Source: JAWOJF01 sp046481785
GTDB taxonomy: Bacteria > Bacteroidota > Ignavibacteria > Ignavibacteriales > Ignavibacteriaceae
Assembly: GCA_046481785.1 (NCBI GenBank)
Contig: JAWOJF010000084.1
Span: 1 to 16,402 of the forward strand
Direction: 5' to 3'
DNA length: 16,402 nucleotides
In this document: piece by piece, positions 6,993-14,314 of the stretch
Numbering within the stretch: position 1 is the first letter of the stretch
Layout of the letters: each line of letters starts with the position of its first letter
The notes under the pieces: model-generated
The model's database searches: none
The model's input: only the letters and a program-made list of their open reading frames with translations
Told to the model about the DNA's origin: nothing
Position numbers and translations under genes: made by a program

Positions 6993-8270
6993 TCAGTGTC
7001 CTGCTCCCATAGCAGCTACCTTCTCTCTTATGTCTGCATTCTCCTTAACAAACAGCCAGAGGATTGCAGATATTGCAAGCGACACTCCGCTGATAATAAA
7101 GATAATATTTTTGTCCACCGCATTCAGTATCACCGAACCAAGGAATAAACTTACTATCAACTGGGGTAAAACAACAGACAGGTTAAATATTCCCATAAAG
7201 AAACCCATCTTAGCTTTATTTACTTTTTCAGACATTATGGCAAAAGGCAGACTAACAACAGCAGCCCATCCTATACCGCACACAGCCATCATAAAATAAA
7301 GCATGAATGAAGTCTGGGCAAGAAAAACAATTCCAAAATAACCAATTGACATAATTGCAACAGCCGTTAAATGTGTTTTTACCCTGCCGATTTTTTCGGA
7401 AACCGGCTCAAGTACAAATGCAGGAAAGATAAAACCAATAGTATTTAATACTGCAAAAGATATTGCAATTATCTGCCCTGTTTCATAATCAGTTGCAGGA
7501 GATAATTTTTGCTGGATATATGCAATGATGTATACAAACATTGTCTGTATACCAAGCCATGAAAAACCATGTGCAAAATAAATTTTGAATAATTGTCCCC
7601 AATCTGTTTTAGTGGAGTTAACGGGTATATCTGCAGAAGCAGATTCGATGTTCTGCAAATCTTTTTTTTCAGCAATAAATAATGTGGGAATTATTGAGAA
7701 AGCCATCACCAGGAATACACCAAAATAGATAAGCGCATAATTACCAAAACTGGCGCCTATTACATAAGCCAGTACACCGAAAAAACCTGATATTGTCTGC
7801 ATCCATGTATAACCTTTTGTACGGGCAATACCTTCGGGAGTAACATCAGCAATAATCGATCTGGTAGGATTAAAACTTATATTTATTGCAAGATCAAGTG
7901 TTAATGCAATAACAACTGCAACAGCCAGTAAGCTTCCGACACCCATTCCATCGGCAATAGCATCAATATTAGGCAATGCCAGCAGCATTAAAGCAGCAAT
8001 AGTTCCTCCAATAAGAATAAAAGGCCTTCTTCTGCCTCCCCAGAACCATACTTTATCACTAATCAAACCAATTATTACCTGTCCAAAAATTCCTGCCAGC
8101 GGCCCGGCAGCCCAAACAATTCCAATCTCATGTATATCAAGATTATATTTTGTACTAAGTATCCAGCTTAACGCTGCAATTTGTATTGAGAGTGCAAATC
8201 CCATTGCCGTTGCAGGAAGTGCAAGCATTGCATAAAAAGAGTTTGTAAGTTTTTTTTGGATATCTATCAT
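6993..8270 (-). CDS. MFS sugar permease of the SLC45/sucrose-maltose transporter type (permease 2)
   Basis: Second inner-membrane sugar carrier, 425 residues. The N-terminal half has GPLAGIFGQVIIGLISDKVW followed by GGRRRP at 78-83, the family's TM2-TM3 loop, and INISFNPTRSIIADVTPEG, parallel to NISMEPFRAFVGDMLP in permease 1. KMGFFMGIFNLSVVLPQ begins at residue 354. It is about 70 residues shorter than permease 1, partly because the central cytoplasmic loop is shorter. Its ATG (8270-8268) lies 13 nt after the stop of the GH13 gene on the same strand, so the two are almost certainly one operon; CAGG about 7 nt before the ATG is the only SD-like string. Context points to uptake of products released by that enzyme. 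Whether the two permeases differ in substrate cannot be told from sequence. Confidence 0.88.
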   Translation of the reverse strand: MIDIQKKLTNSFYAMLALPATAMGFALSIQIAALSWILSTKYNLDIHEIGIVWAAGPLAGIFGQVIIGLISDKVWFWGGRRRPFILIGGTIAALMLLALPNIDAIADGMGVGSLLAVAVVIALTLDLAINISFNPTRSIIADVTPEGIARTKGYTWMQTISGFFGVLAYVIGASFGNYALIYFGVFLVMAFSIIPTLFIAEKKDLQNIESASADIPVNSTKTDWGQLFKIYFAHGFSWLGIQTMFVYIIAYIQQKLSPATDYETGQIIAISFAVLNTIGFIFPAFVLEPVSEKIGRVKTHLTAVAIMSIGYFGIVFLAQTSFMLYFMMAVCGIGWAAVVSLPFAIMSEKVNKAKMGFFMGIFNLSVVLPQLIVSLFLGSVILNAVDKNIIFIISGVSLAISAILWLFVKENADIREKVAAMGAGH

Positions 8271-8283
8271 AAAATACCTGGTT

Positions 8284-10125
8284 TTAGTTTCCCGAAATTA
8301 ACTTGAAAATTTTAACATCTAAAGAAGGAATTGAAACAGATGTTCCATTAAACTGAATTTTTTTACCTGTCTTTAAATCCTCAAACTGTGCCGCCCCTTC
8401 AAGCATATGGAGAATATGTTTCAGATCAACTTCTTTGTCATCTTCATTATCGTTTACAACTATCATTACCTTTTCATCATCAAGTATTCTGAAATAGATA
8501 TACACATTTTCCATAGCGGGAAAATGAATAAGCCTGCCAAGAGTTAATGCCTTATTGCTCTTTCTTATTTCAGCAAGCTGTTTAACCAGCCTATAAAATT
8601 CATTCTCCTTCTCAGTTCTTCCCTCTTCCATAAAAGCACTTCTTGTATCTCCCGGAAAGCCCCCGGGAAAGTTAATCCTTAAATCACCATGATCTGCCCC
8701 GCCTACTGCTCCTATTTCTGCACCATATAGAAGCTGGGGGATGCCCCTTGTGGTTAATAAAATATGTAATGCTATTTTAACCCTGGCAGCATTTTCCTTT
8801 GCTAATAACATAGCGCGCTCAACGTCATGATTATCAATGAAGGTAACAAGATTATAGGAGTCATGATAAACAAAGTCCATCCCTAGTACTTCATATATAT
8901 GCTGAATAGTTTTAGTACCTGCAAGATAAGCACGCAAAGCATCAGCCAGTCCAAAATCAGTTACTGAAGGAAGGTATGTATTAAAGCCGGGAGTGAATAT
9001 ACTTTTTTGCTGATAGGTTGATAGAAACAACGGATCCCCTTTCCATACCTCTCCGACAATATTAGTATTTGGGTATTCATCAAAAACTGCTTTTGCCCAA
9101 ACTGACATAAACTCCGGGTCTGCATATGGGTAAGTATCTTCTCTTATTCCATCAATATCAGCATATTCCATCCACCAGATAGTATTCTGAATAATATAGT
9201 TAGCCATATAAGGATTTTTTTGATTAAGGTCGGGCATATAATCTGTAAACCACCCTCTTGTACTTATATCCAGTGTCGATTTGCTTCCATGAATATCAAC
9301 CATAGAAACTTTATCATGGTTAGTATTCAAAAAATTTTCGGGTGAACCGTTTATCCATTCATTTACCGGAAGGTTTTTCATCCATGGATGATTAATGTGT
9401 ATATGGTTTGCCACATGATCCAGAATAATTTTTAATCCCCTGCTGTGTGCTTCCTCAACAAATTTCTTATAAAGTTCATTCGTACCAAGCCTCGGGTCCA
9501 CTTTATAAAAATCAGTTGCACCATATCCATGGTAACTTACCGGGGTATTGTTTTCAATTACCGGGTTTAGCCATATTGCAGTAAATCCGGACTCCTTTAT
9601 ATAATCAAGATTGTTAATAATTCCCTGTATATCACCGCCATGCCTGGCAATGCCTTTTGACCTGTCCAGATCATTGCCATATCCATTAACAATATCATTT
9701 GTTGTATCGCCGTTAGCAAAACGATCAGGCATAACCAGATAAATGATATCTTCAGGTGTAAATCCAATGCGCCGGCTGCTTCCCTCTTTCCTTGGTAAAA
9801 ATGAATAGTTCACCTCAGCCTTGGTTTCACCGTTTCTCAGAATAAGTTTGGAAGTTCCGGCAGATAAATTCCCGGGTATATCTATATCAACAAATGCATA
9901 AGATGGGTTATCTGTTTTATGAACTTTTATTATTTTAATTTTTTGATTATCGAATTCAGCAGTTATACCATTAAGATTTTCTCCATAAATCATCACCTGT
10001 ACTTTATTCCATTCCATACCCGTCCACCAGTTTGGAGGTTCAATTTTATCAATTTTTATTTCCTGAGAATAGATAGATGCAGCAGACAAAATTATAAAAA
10101 GTAAAAGGGGAATTTTTTTTATCAT
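8284..10125 (-). CDS. Exported GH13 cyclomaltodextrinase / neopullulanase-like alpha-glucan hydrolase
   Basis: Hydrolyses alpha-1,4 bonds in cyclodextrins, maltodextrins or pullulan, probably in the periplasm or at the cell surface. A signal peptide (about 1-20, LLLFIILSAASIYS before Q21) is followed by an Ig-like N-terminal domain (about 22-110, IEPPNWWTGMEWNKVQVMIY), typical of Bacteroidota cyclomaltodextrinases and SusA-like enzymes. The TIM barrel spans about 125-520: region I DHVANH (236-241), region II DGIREDTYPY with nucleophile Asp330, region III IVGEVW with acid/base Glu359, region IV FIDNHD with Asp434. A C-terminal beta domain (about 530-613) ends the protein. The full catalytic triad is present. 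Residue 329, before the nucleophile, is Glu where many GH13 enzymes have a hydrophobic residue; I think this occurs in the SusA-like subgroup. It is first in a two-gene operon with permease 2. No SD precedes the ATG. Confidence 0.92.
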   Translation of the reverse strand: MIKKIPLLLFIILSAASIYSQEIKIDKIEPPNWWTGMEWNKVQVMIYGENLNGITAEFDNQKIKIIKVHKTDNPSYAFVDIDIPGNLSAGTSKLILRNGETKAEVNYSFLPRKEGSSRRIGFTPEDIIYLVMPDRFANGDTTNDIVNGYGNDLDRSKGIARHGGDIQGIINNLDYIKESGFTAIWLNPVIENNTPVSYHGYGATDFYKVDPRLGTNELYKKFVEEAHSRGLKIILDHVANHIHINHPWMKNLPVNEWINGSPENFLNTNHDKVSMVDIHGSKSTLDISTRGWFTDYMPDLNQKNPYMANYIIQNTIWWMEYADIDGIREDTYPYADPEFMSVWAKAVFDEYPNTNIVGEVWKGDPLFLSTYQQKSIFTPGFNTYLPSVTDFGLADALRAYLAGTKTIQHIYEVLGMDFVYHDSYNLVTFIDNHDVERAMLLAKENAARVKIALHILLTTRGIPQLLYGAEIGAVGGADHGDLRINFPGGFPGDTRSAFMEEGRTEKENEFYRLVKQLAEIRKSNKALTLGRLIHFPAMENVYIYFRILDDEKVMIVVNDNEDDKEVDLKHILHMLEGAAQFEDLKTGKKIQFNGTSVSIPSLDVKIFKLISGN

Positions 10126-10756
10126 ACAGGTTTATAAGATGTTATATGGGGGAAAGCCATCCTGAAATAATTATAAGTATGAACTCATCATTGGCAAAGG
10201 ATATTTTATTTAACCTAAAATAGATAATCATTTGAAATTTTAAAACAATATTCTGCTTACATATTAAAAACCGTCCAAATGGGTAGGATGAGTCTTTAAG
10301 AGCAAAGATAATGATGAACAGACAGATACAACCTTTAATTTTTTATCATTTTATGAAAACTTTTATTTTGGCATAGCAAGCTTATTGTAAAAAAACTATT
10401 GCTTTATTTAGTCAGTAGCTATATTTATAAATCTTCTGCCTCTTCTCTTAAATTTGAGTACTGATAATTTATATTTGGCAGTTGATATATGCAGTTCTGC
10501 AGTTTAGAACAATTTTAGTTGTAACAGACCTAATTTTGTAACCACTCTATATTAGTGGTTGTGCAACAATAACAATATTGTGCAAATGCCTGCTTAAGCC
10601 TATAAATCATCAATTCATCCAGTCTATTATCGCCTAAAATGAGGATGTACCCAAAAATGCACAAAAAGCGCCTTTATTTTTATTAATTTCTTTTTCCACT
10701 TTTCTTGATTTTATTTATCAATAAAAATAACTTTAATGTTTAATTTTGAATGAATA
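10126..10756. other. 631-bp region without a convincing gene, between the GH13 operon and smpB
   Basis: A+T-rich spacer between divergent units, so it must hold the promoters of both. No open frame here looks like a protein. The clearest structure is a perfect 7-bp hairpin, AACCACT (10540-10546) with AGTGGTT (10554-10560), loop of 7, with no T run. Just after it, TTGTGCAA occurs twice (10559-10566 and 10578-10585). GCAGTT occurs three times at 10478, 10491 and 10499. I looked for tmRNA, tRNA, SRP RNA and 6S RNA landmarks because smpB follows, and saw none. TTGATT at 10705-10710 could be a -35 element for smpB, but no good -10 is spaced correctly. A small RNA or a decayed gene cannot be excluded. 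Confidence 0.5.
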
Positions 10757-11218
10757 ATGATAAGCACCGGCCAGGAAGAAAAAGACATTACTGTAAACAG
10801 GAAAGCAAGGTATGAATATTCTATTTTACAGACATACGAAGCGGGAATAGTTTTACAGGGAACAGAAGTAAAGTCACTCCGCCAGGGAAAAGCAAACCTT
10901 GTTGACAGCTATGCCAACCTCAAGAACGGAGAATTGTGGTTATTCGGTACCCATATAAGTGAGTATACCCAGGGTAATATTAACAACCACGAGCCTACAA
11001 GGCCGCGTAAGCTGTTGTTAAAAAGTAATGAGATCAGAAAACTTATTGGTAAGGTAAAAGAAAAGGGCCTGACTCTCATACCGCTCCGCCTGTACTTCAA
11101 AGGAGGCAAGGTTAAAGTTGAGATTGCACTGGCAAAAGGTAAAAAAGTACATGATAAACGTGAATCAATTGCAAAAAGGGATTTAAAAAGAGATCAGGAA
11201 CGGTCCTTTAAAAACTAA
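10757..11218 (+). CDS. smpB: SsrA-binding protein SmpB
   Basis: SmpB binds tmRNA and brings it to ribosomes stalled on broken messages, acting in the decoding site in place of a codon-anticodon pair (trans-translation). The 153 residues show the standard layout: NRKARYEYSILQTYEAGIVL and the GTEVKSLRQGKANL block at about 13-48, the NNHEPTRPRKLLL segment, GLTLIPLRLYFKGGKVKVEIALAKGKK, and the basic tail HDKRESIAKRDLKRD that enters the mRNA channel. Length is normal (about 150-160). The ATG at 10757 is taken because an earlier ATG at 10750 is out of frame. tyrS follows 23 nt downstream on the same strand, so the two are probably co-transcribed. The tmRNA gene itself is not in the window. Confidence 0.96.
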   Translation: MISTGQEEKDITVNRKARYEYSILQTYEAGIVLQGTEVKSLRQGKANLVDSYANLKNGELWLFGTHISEYTQGNINNHEPTRPRKLLLKSNEIRKLIGKVKEKGLTLIPLRLYFKGGKVKVEIALAKGKKVHDKRESIAKRDLKRDQERSFKN

Positions 11219-11241
11219 AAATTATGGTATATAAGTAGCTG

Positions 11242-12474
11242 ATGAAAATAAACTTTCCTCCCATTAATGAACAGATGGACATTATCAGAAGAGGTACATC
11301 TGAGATAATTCCGGAAGAAGAACTTGTTCAGAAACTTCAAAAATCATTAAAGGAAGGAAAACCTTTAAAGATTAAATTAGGCTGTGACCCCAGCCGCCCC
11401 GACCTCCATATCGGACACTCCGTAGTTTTAAGAAAGCTGGCAAATTTCCAACAACTCGGCCATCAGGCAATTTTAATTATCGGTGATTTCACCGGGATGA
11501 TAGGTGATCCTTCAGGAAGGAATAAAACACGCCCTGCCCTTTCACTTAATGAAACAAGAGAACACGGACAATCATATTTTGAGCAGGCTTCCAAAATTCT
11601 TGATAAAGAAAAAACCAAAATAGTTTATAATTCAGAGTGGCTAAGTAAAATGAGCTTTGAGGATGTTATAAAATTATCCTCAAAATACACTGTGGCAAGA
11701 ATGCTTGAAAGAGATGATTTTACCAAACGCTATAAAAGCGGCGAACCGATAAGCATTCATGAATTTTTATATCCTCTTGCCCAGGCAATGGATTCGGTAG
11801 CAATTGAAAGTGATGTTGAGCTTGGCGGAACAGATCAAAAATTTAACCTGCTGGTCGGCAGAGATCTGCAGCGTGAGTCTGGCATTGAACCCCAGGTGAT
11901 TATTACAATGCCTCTGCTGGTCGGTACCGATGGAGTTGAAAAAATGAGTAAATCCTATAACAACTACATAGGTATTTCAGATACTCCGCAGGATATCTTC
12001 GGTAAAACATTATCAATACCAGATAAGGTTATCTATACATACTATGAACTGGCAACCGATATACCCAATAGTGAACTAAAAAATGTAAAAGAAAAACTTG
12101 ATGACACATCTGTAAATCCCCGTGATTTGAAAAGAGCTCTTGCCAGAACACTTGTTAAAATGTATTATGATGAAACTGCCGCTGTAAATGCTCAGGAAGA
12201 GTTTGACAAGCTTTTTATTAAAAAAGAAGTGCCGGATGATATACCTGTTAAAGAAATTAATAACAGCCAGATAAATATTCTTGACTTTTTACTTGAAATT
12301 AAATTTGTTGCCTCAAAAGGCGAAGTTCGTGATTTAATTAAAGGCGGCGGCATAAAGATTAACGGAGAAAAATTAACAGAGTTTATTATTGCTTTCAACC
12401 CAGGCGAAGAAAAGATTGTACAGGTAGGAAAAAGAAAATTTATCAAAATCATAAACAAATTTGAAAATTCTTAA
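11242..12474 (+). CDS. tyrS: Tyrosyl-tRNA synthetase
   Basis: Class I synthetase that charges tRNA-Tyr with tyrosine in the cytoplasm. The 410 residues carry the ATP-binding HIGH signature exactly (56-59, within DPSRPDLHIGHS), then GDFTGMIGDPSGRNKTRP, the tyrosine/tRNA region YPLAQAMDSVAIESDVELGG followed by TDQKFNLLVGR, and the KMSKS loop (234-238). The C-terminal 60 residues (VRDLIKGGGIKINGEKL and following) form an S4 RNA-binding domain that grips the tRNA anticodon stem and variable arm. The DFTGMIGDPSGR form and the compact length place it in the TyrZ-like branch rather than with E. coli TyrS; that is from memory of the two branches. It lies 23 nt behind smpB. I see no T-box or other leader control. 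Confidence 0.95.
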   Translation: MKINFPPINEQMDIIRRGTSEIIPEEELVQKLQKSLKEGKPLKIKLGCDPSRPDLHIGHSVVLRKLANFQQLGHQAILIIGDFTGMIGDPSGRNKTRPALSLNETREHGQSYFEQASKILDKEKTKIVYNSEWLSKMSFEDVIKLSSKYTVARMLERDDFTKRYKSGEPISIHEFLYPLAQAMDSVAIESDVELGGTDQKFNLLVGRDLQRESGIEPQVIITMPLLVGTDGVEKMSKSYNNYIGISDTPQDIFGKTLSIPDKVIYTYYELATDIPNSELKNVKEKLDDTSVNPRDLKRALARTLVKMYYDETAAVNAQEEFDKLFIKKEVPDDIPVKEINNSQINILDFLLEIKFVASKGEVRDLIKGGGIKINGEKLTEFIIAFNPGEEKIVQVGKRKFIKIINKFENS

Positions 12475-12497
12475 TCTCACTTTTAATCATAATTTAC

Positions 12498-12527
12498 CCC
12501 CACTTGTAAAAACTGCGGGGTTTTGCT
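12498..12527 (+). terminator. Candidate weak terminator after tyrS
   Basis: CCCC (12498-12501) and GGGG (12517-12520) can form a short G+C clamp around a 15-nt A-rich loop, followed by TTTTGCTTT. The stem is only 4 bp with poor extension, so efficiency is doubtful; position, 23 nt after the tyrS stop, is right. Confidence 0.35.
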
Positions 12528-12600
12528 TTATAATAAATTAAAAGTATGAGTATTATTATTTCTATTAGAATTAAAAGTTTTATAAAAACACACTCTTAGA

Positions 12601-12608
12601 AAGGAGAT
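12601..12608 (+). promoter_or_regulatory. Strong Shine-Dalgarno that fixes the TTG start of the arginine decarboxylase
   Basis: AAGGAGAT, a near-perfect anti-16S match, ends 6 nt before TTG at 12615-12617. It is the best SD in the window, where most genes have none. An in-frame TAG at 12597-12599 lies just upstream and no in-frame ATG or GTG lies between, so TTG is the only reasonable start. Confidence 0.75.
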
Positions 12609-12614
12609 GATATA

Positions 12615-13163
12615 TTGTATGTTCCATCAAAAATATTCTTTACCAAAGGGGTAGGCAGGCACAAAGAATACCTCACTTCATTTGAATTAGCTTTAAGAAG
12701 TGCCAGGATTGAAATTTGCAACTTAGTTACAGTTAGCAGTATCTTCCCTACCGGCTGCAAAAGGATAAGCCAGGAAGAGGGACTTAAAGAATTAAAACCC
12801 GGACAAATAACATTTGCTGTGATGGCACGTAATTCAACTAATGAACCTAACAGGTTAATTGCAGCTTCTATCGGTGCTGCACTTCCTGCAGACAGTTCTT
12901 CTAACTACGGCTACCTTTCTGAACATCATCCCTTTGGTGAAACAGAAAAAGTTGCCGGCGAATATGCTGAAGACCTGGCGGCTACTATGCTTGCTACTAC
13001 ACTTGGAGTTGAATTTGATGCAAATAAGGATTGGAGCGAAAGAGAAGATATATATAAAATGTCCGGAAAAATTGTAAGATCCTTTAACATTACCCAATCT
13101 GCTGAAGGGGACAAAAATGGTTTATGGACCACTGTTCTTGCAGCAGGAATTTTATTACCATAA
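12615..13163 (+). CDS. pdaD: Pyruvoyl-dependent arginine decarboxylase (PvlArgDC)
   Basis: Converts arginine to agmatine and CO2, the first step of the agmatine route to putrescine and spermidine. The enzyme makes its own cofactor: the proenzyme cuts itself between two serines and the second becomes a pyruvoyl group. Here the site is S41-S42 in VTVSSIFPTGCK. Other family blocks are KIFFTKGVGRHK near the N-terminus, VMARNSTNEPNRLIAASIG with the active-site Glu of the NSTNE string, and YGYLSEHHPFGETE with GEYAEDLAATMLATTLG. At 182 residues it is somewhat longer than the archaeal 165-residue enzymes. The start is TTG, chosen from the strong SD at 12601-12608. The downstream TerC-like gene begins 15 nt after the stop in the same frame, which suggests one transcript. 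Confidence 0.93.
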   Translation: MYVPSKIFFTKGVGRHKEYLTSFELALRSARIEICNLVTVSSIFPTGCKRISQEEGLKELKPGQITFAVMARNSTNEPNRLIAASIGAALPADSSSNYGYLSEHHPFGETEKVAGEYAEDLAATMLATTLGVEFDANKDWSEREDIYKMSGKIVRSFNITQSAEGDKNGLWTTVLAAGILLP

Positions 13164-13178
13164 AACCCGGATAATATT

Positions 13179-14141
13179 TTGTTTAATGAATTAACGTTCT
13201 GGATAATATTTGCAATAGTTGCAACGCTTATTATAATAATTGACTTATATCTTACCGATCACAGGGTAGGTAAAATAGGGTTAAAACGCAGTTTAATATG
13301 GAGCGGTGTGTGGGTTTGCACCGCTCTGCTTTTTAATCTTTTTATATACCTCTACTTAGAGGATGGACATCAAAAAGGATTGGAATTTTTAACAGGCTAT
13401 CTTATTGAATACTCTCTTTCTGTTGATAACCTGTTTGTCTTCCTGTTAATATTCTCTGTTATGGATGTTCCTGCTGAAAGCCAGCCGCATGTTTTAAAAT
13501 GGGGAATTCTTAGTGCTATTGTTTTCAGAATTGTTTTCATAATAGCCGGTATAGGTTTAATTAATTTATTTCATCCGATAATTTATGTTTTTGCTTTAAC
13601 TCTTTTGTTTGCAGCATATAAAATGGCTTTTGGAGGAGAGCAGAAAATAAACTACCAGGAAAACTACCTGATTAAACTGGCTACAAAGTATTTTAAATTT
13701 GCTCCCGGATTTCATGGAAATAAATTCTTTTTAAAAAAGAATGGCAGATTATATATCACCAGTCTGTTTTTAACTCTTCTTCTGATAGAATCTTCGGATA
13801 TAGTTTTTGCGGTTGATTCAATTCCCGCTATAATAGCAATTACTCAGGATGAATTTATAATTATAACATCTAATATTTTTGCCATACTAGGATTAAGGTC
13901 TCTTTATTTTGCACTTGCAGGCATTGTTGAACTGTTTGTGTATCTTAAATACGGTGTTGCCCTTGTTTTATCATATGTTGCAGTTAAAATGCTTATATCT
14001 GACTTCTACAAAATACCTACTGAGATTTCACTATTGGTTATTATTTCGTGTCTTATCGGGTCAGTAGTTCTTTCCTTACTGCATAAGAGAAAAGAACCCT
14101 ATGGAGTACCTTCTGAAGACAAACCGGAACTGCCGAAATAA
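13179..14141 (+). CDS. TerC/Alx-family integral membrane protein (candidate metal-ion, probably Mn2+, exporter)
   Basis: Inner-membrane protein of the TerC family; the Alx and MeeF/MeeY relatives are linked to manganese export, while the original TerC came from tellurite resistance. The 320 residues hold about eight or nine hydrophobic segments and the two family signatures: SVDNLFVFLLIF (81-92, Asp83 and Asn84) and IESSDIVFAVDSIPA (203-217, Asp207 and Asp213), whose acidic residues within the membrane are the likely metal ligands. SNIFAILGLRSLYF follows at 231-244. The start is TTG at 13179: the only codons between it and the in-frame TAA of the preceding gene are AAC CCG GAT AAT ATT, and the N-terminus FNELTFWIIF fits homologues. 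The 15-nt gap leaves no room for a Mn-sensing yybP-ykoY riboswitch. The link to arginine decarboxylase is by position only. Confidence 0.88.
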   Translation: MFNELTFWIIFAIVATLIIIIDLYLTDHRVGKIGLKRSLIWSGVWVCTALLFNLFIYLYLEDGHQKGLEFLTGYLIEYSLSVDNLFVFLLIFSVMDVPAESQPHVLKWGILSAIVFRIVFIIAGIGLINLFHPIIYVFALTLLFAAYKMAFGGEQKINYQENYLIKLATKYFKFAPGFHGNKFFLKKNGRLYITSLFLTLLLIESSDIVFAVDSIPAIIAITQDEFIIITSNIFAILGLRSLYFALAGIVELFVYLKYGVALVLSYVAVKMLISDFYKIPTEISLLVIISCLIGSVVLSLLHKRKEPYGVPSEDKPELPK

Positions 14142-14185
14142 TCAGGCGTCTTAAACTGTTAATCATTATCGAACCCGGCTAAAAT

Positions 14186-14258
14186 ACCTTGCAGGTTTTC
14201 TTTAACAGGTTAGCAAATTAGTTTTGATAATACAACACATGGAAACCTGCAAGGTTTC
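14186..14258. repeat. Inverted pair of CCTTGCAGG palindromic repeats between convergent genes
   Basis: ACCTTGCAGGTTTTC (14186-14200) and GGAAACCTGCAAGGT (14241-14255) are inverted copies matching at 14 of 15 positions, 40 nt apart. Each arm is itself a palindrome; the second forms a perfect 7-bp hairpin, GAAACCT-GCA-AGGTTTC (14242-14258). It sits between terC (plus) and the symporter (minus), so it may stop transcription from both sides, although no T run follows. From memory this core recurs as a dispersed repeat in Bacteroidota-related genomes. No third copy is in the window. The rest of 14142-14314 shows nothing else. Confidence 0.65.
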
Positions 14259-14314
14259 AGATATAAGGCCATCGCTCTTCGGTATTCAATTCTGTGAAGC
14301 TGGTTGAAATGAAA

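Noticed and set aside
10126..10756. tmRNA (ssrA) gene next to smpB
   Set aside because: No tRNA-Ala-like acceptor halves or tag frame could be recognised in this gap.
13164..13178. Manganese-sensing yybP-ykoY riboswitch before the TerC-like gene
   Set aside because: The gap is only 15 nt, and the 140 nt before the decarboxylase show no such structure.
13161..13181. Arginine decarboxylase and TerC-like protein as one fused gene
   Set aside because: Although in the same frame, a TAA separates them, and each matches a complete, separate family at its own ends.
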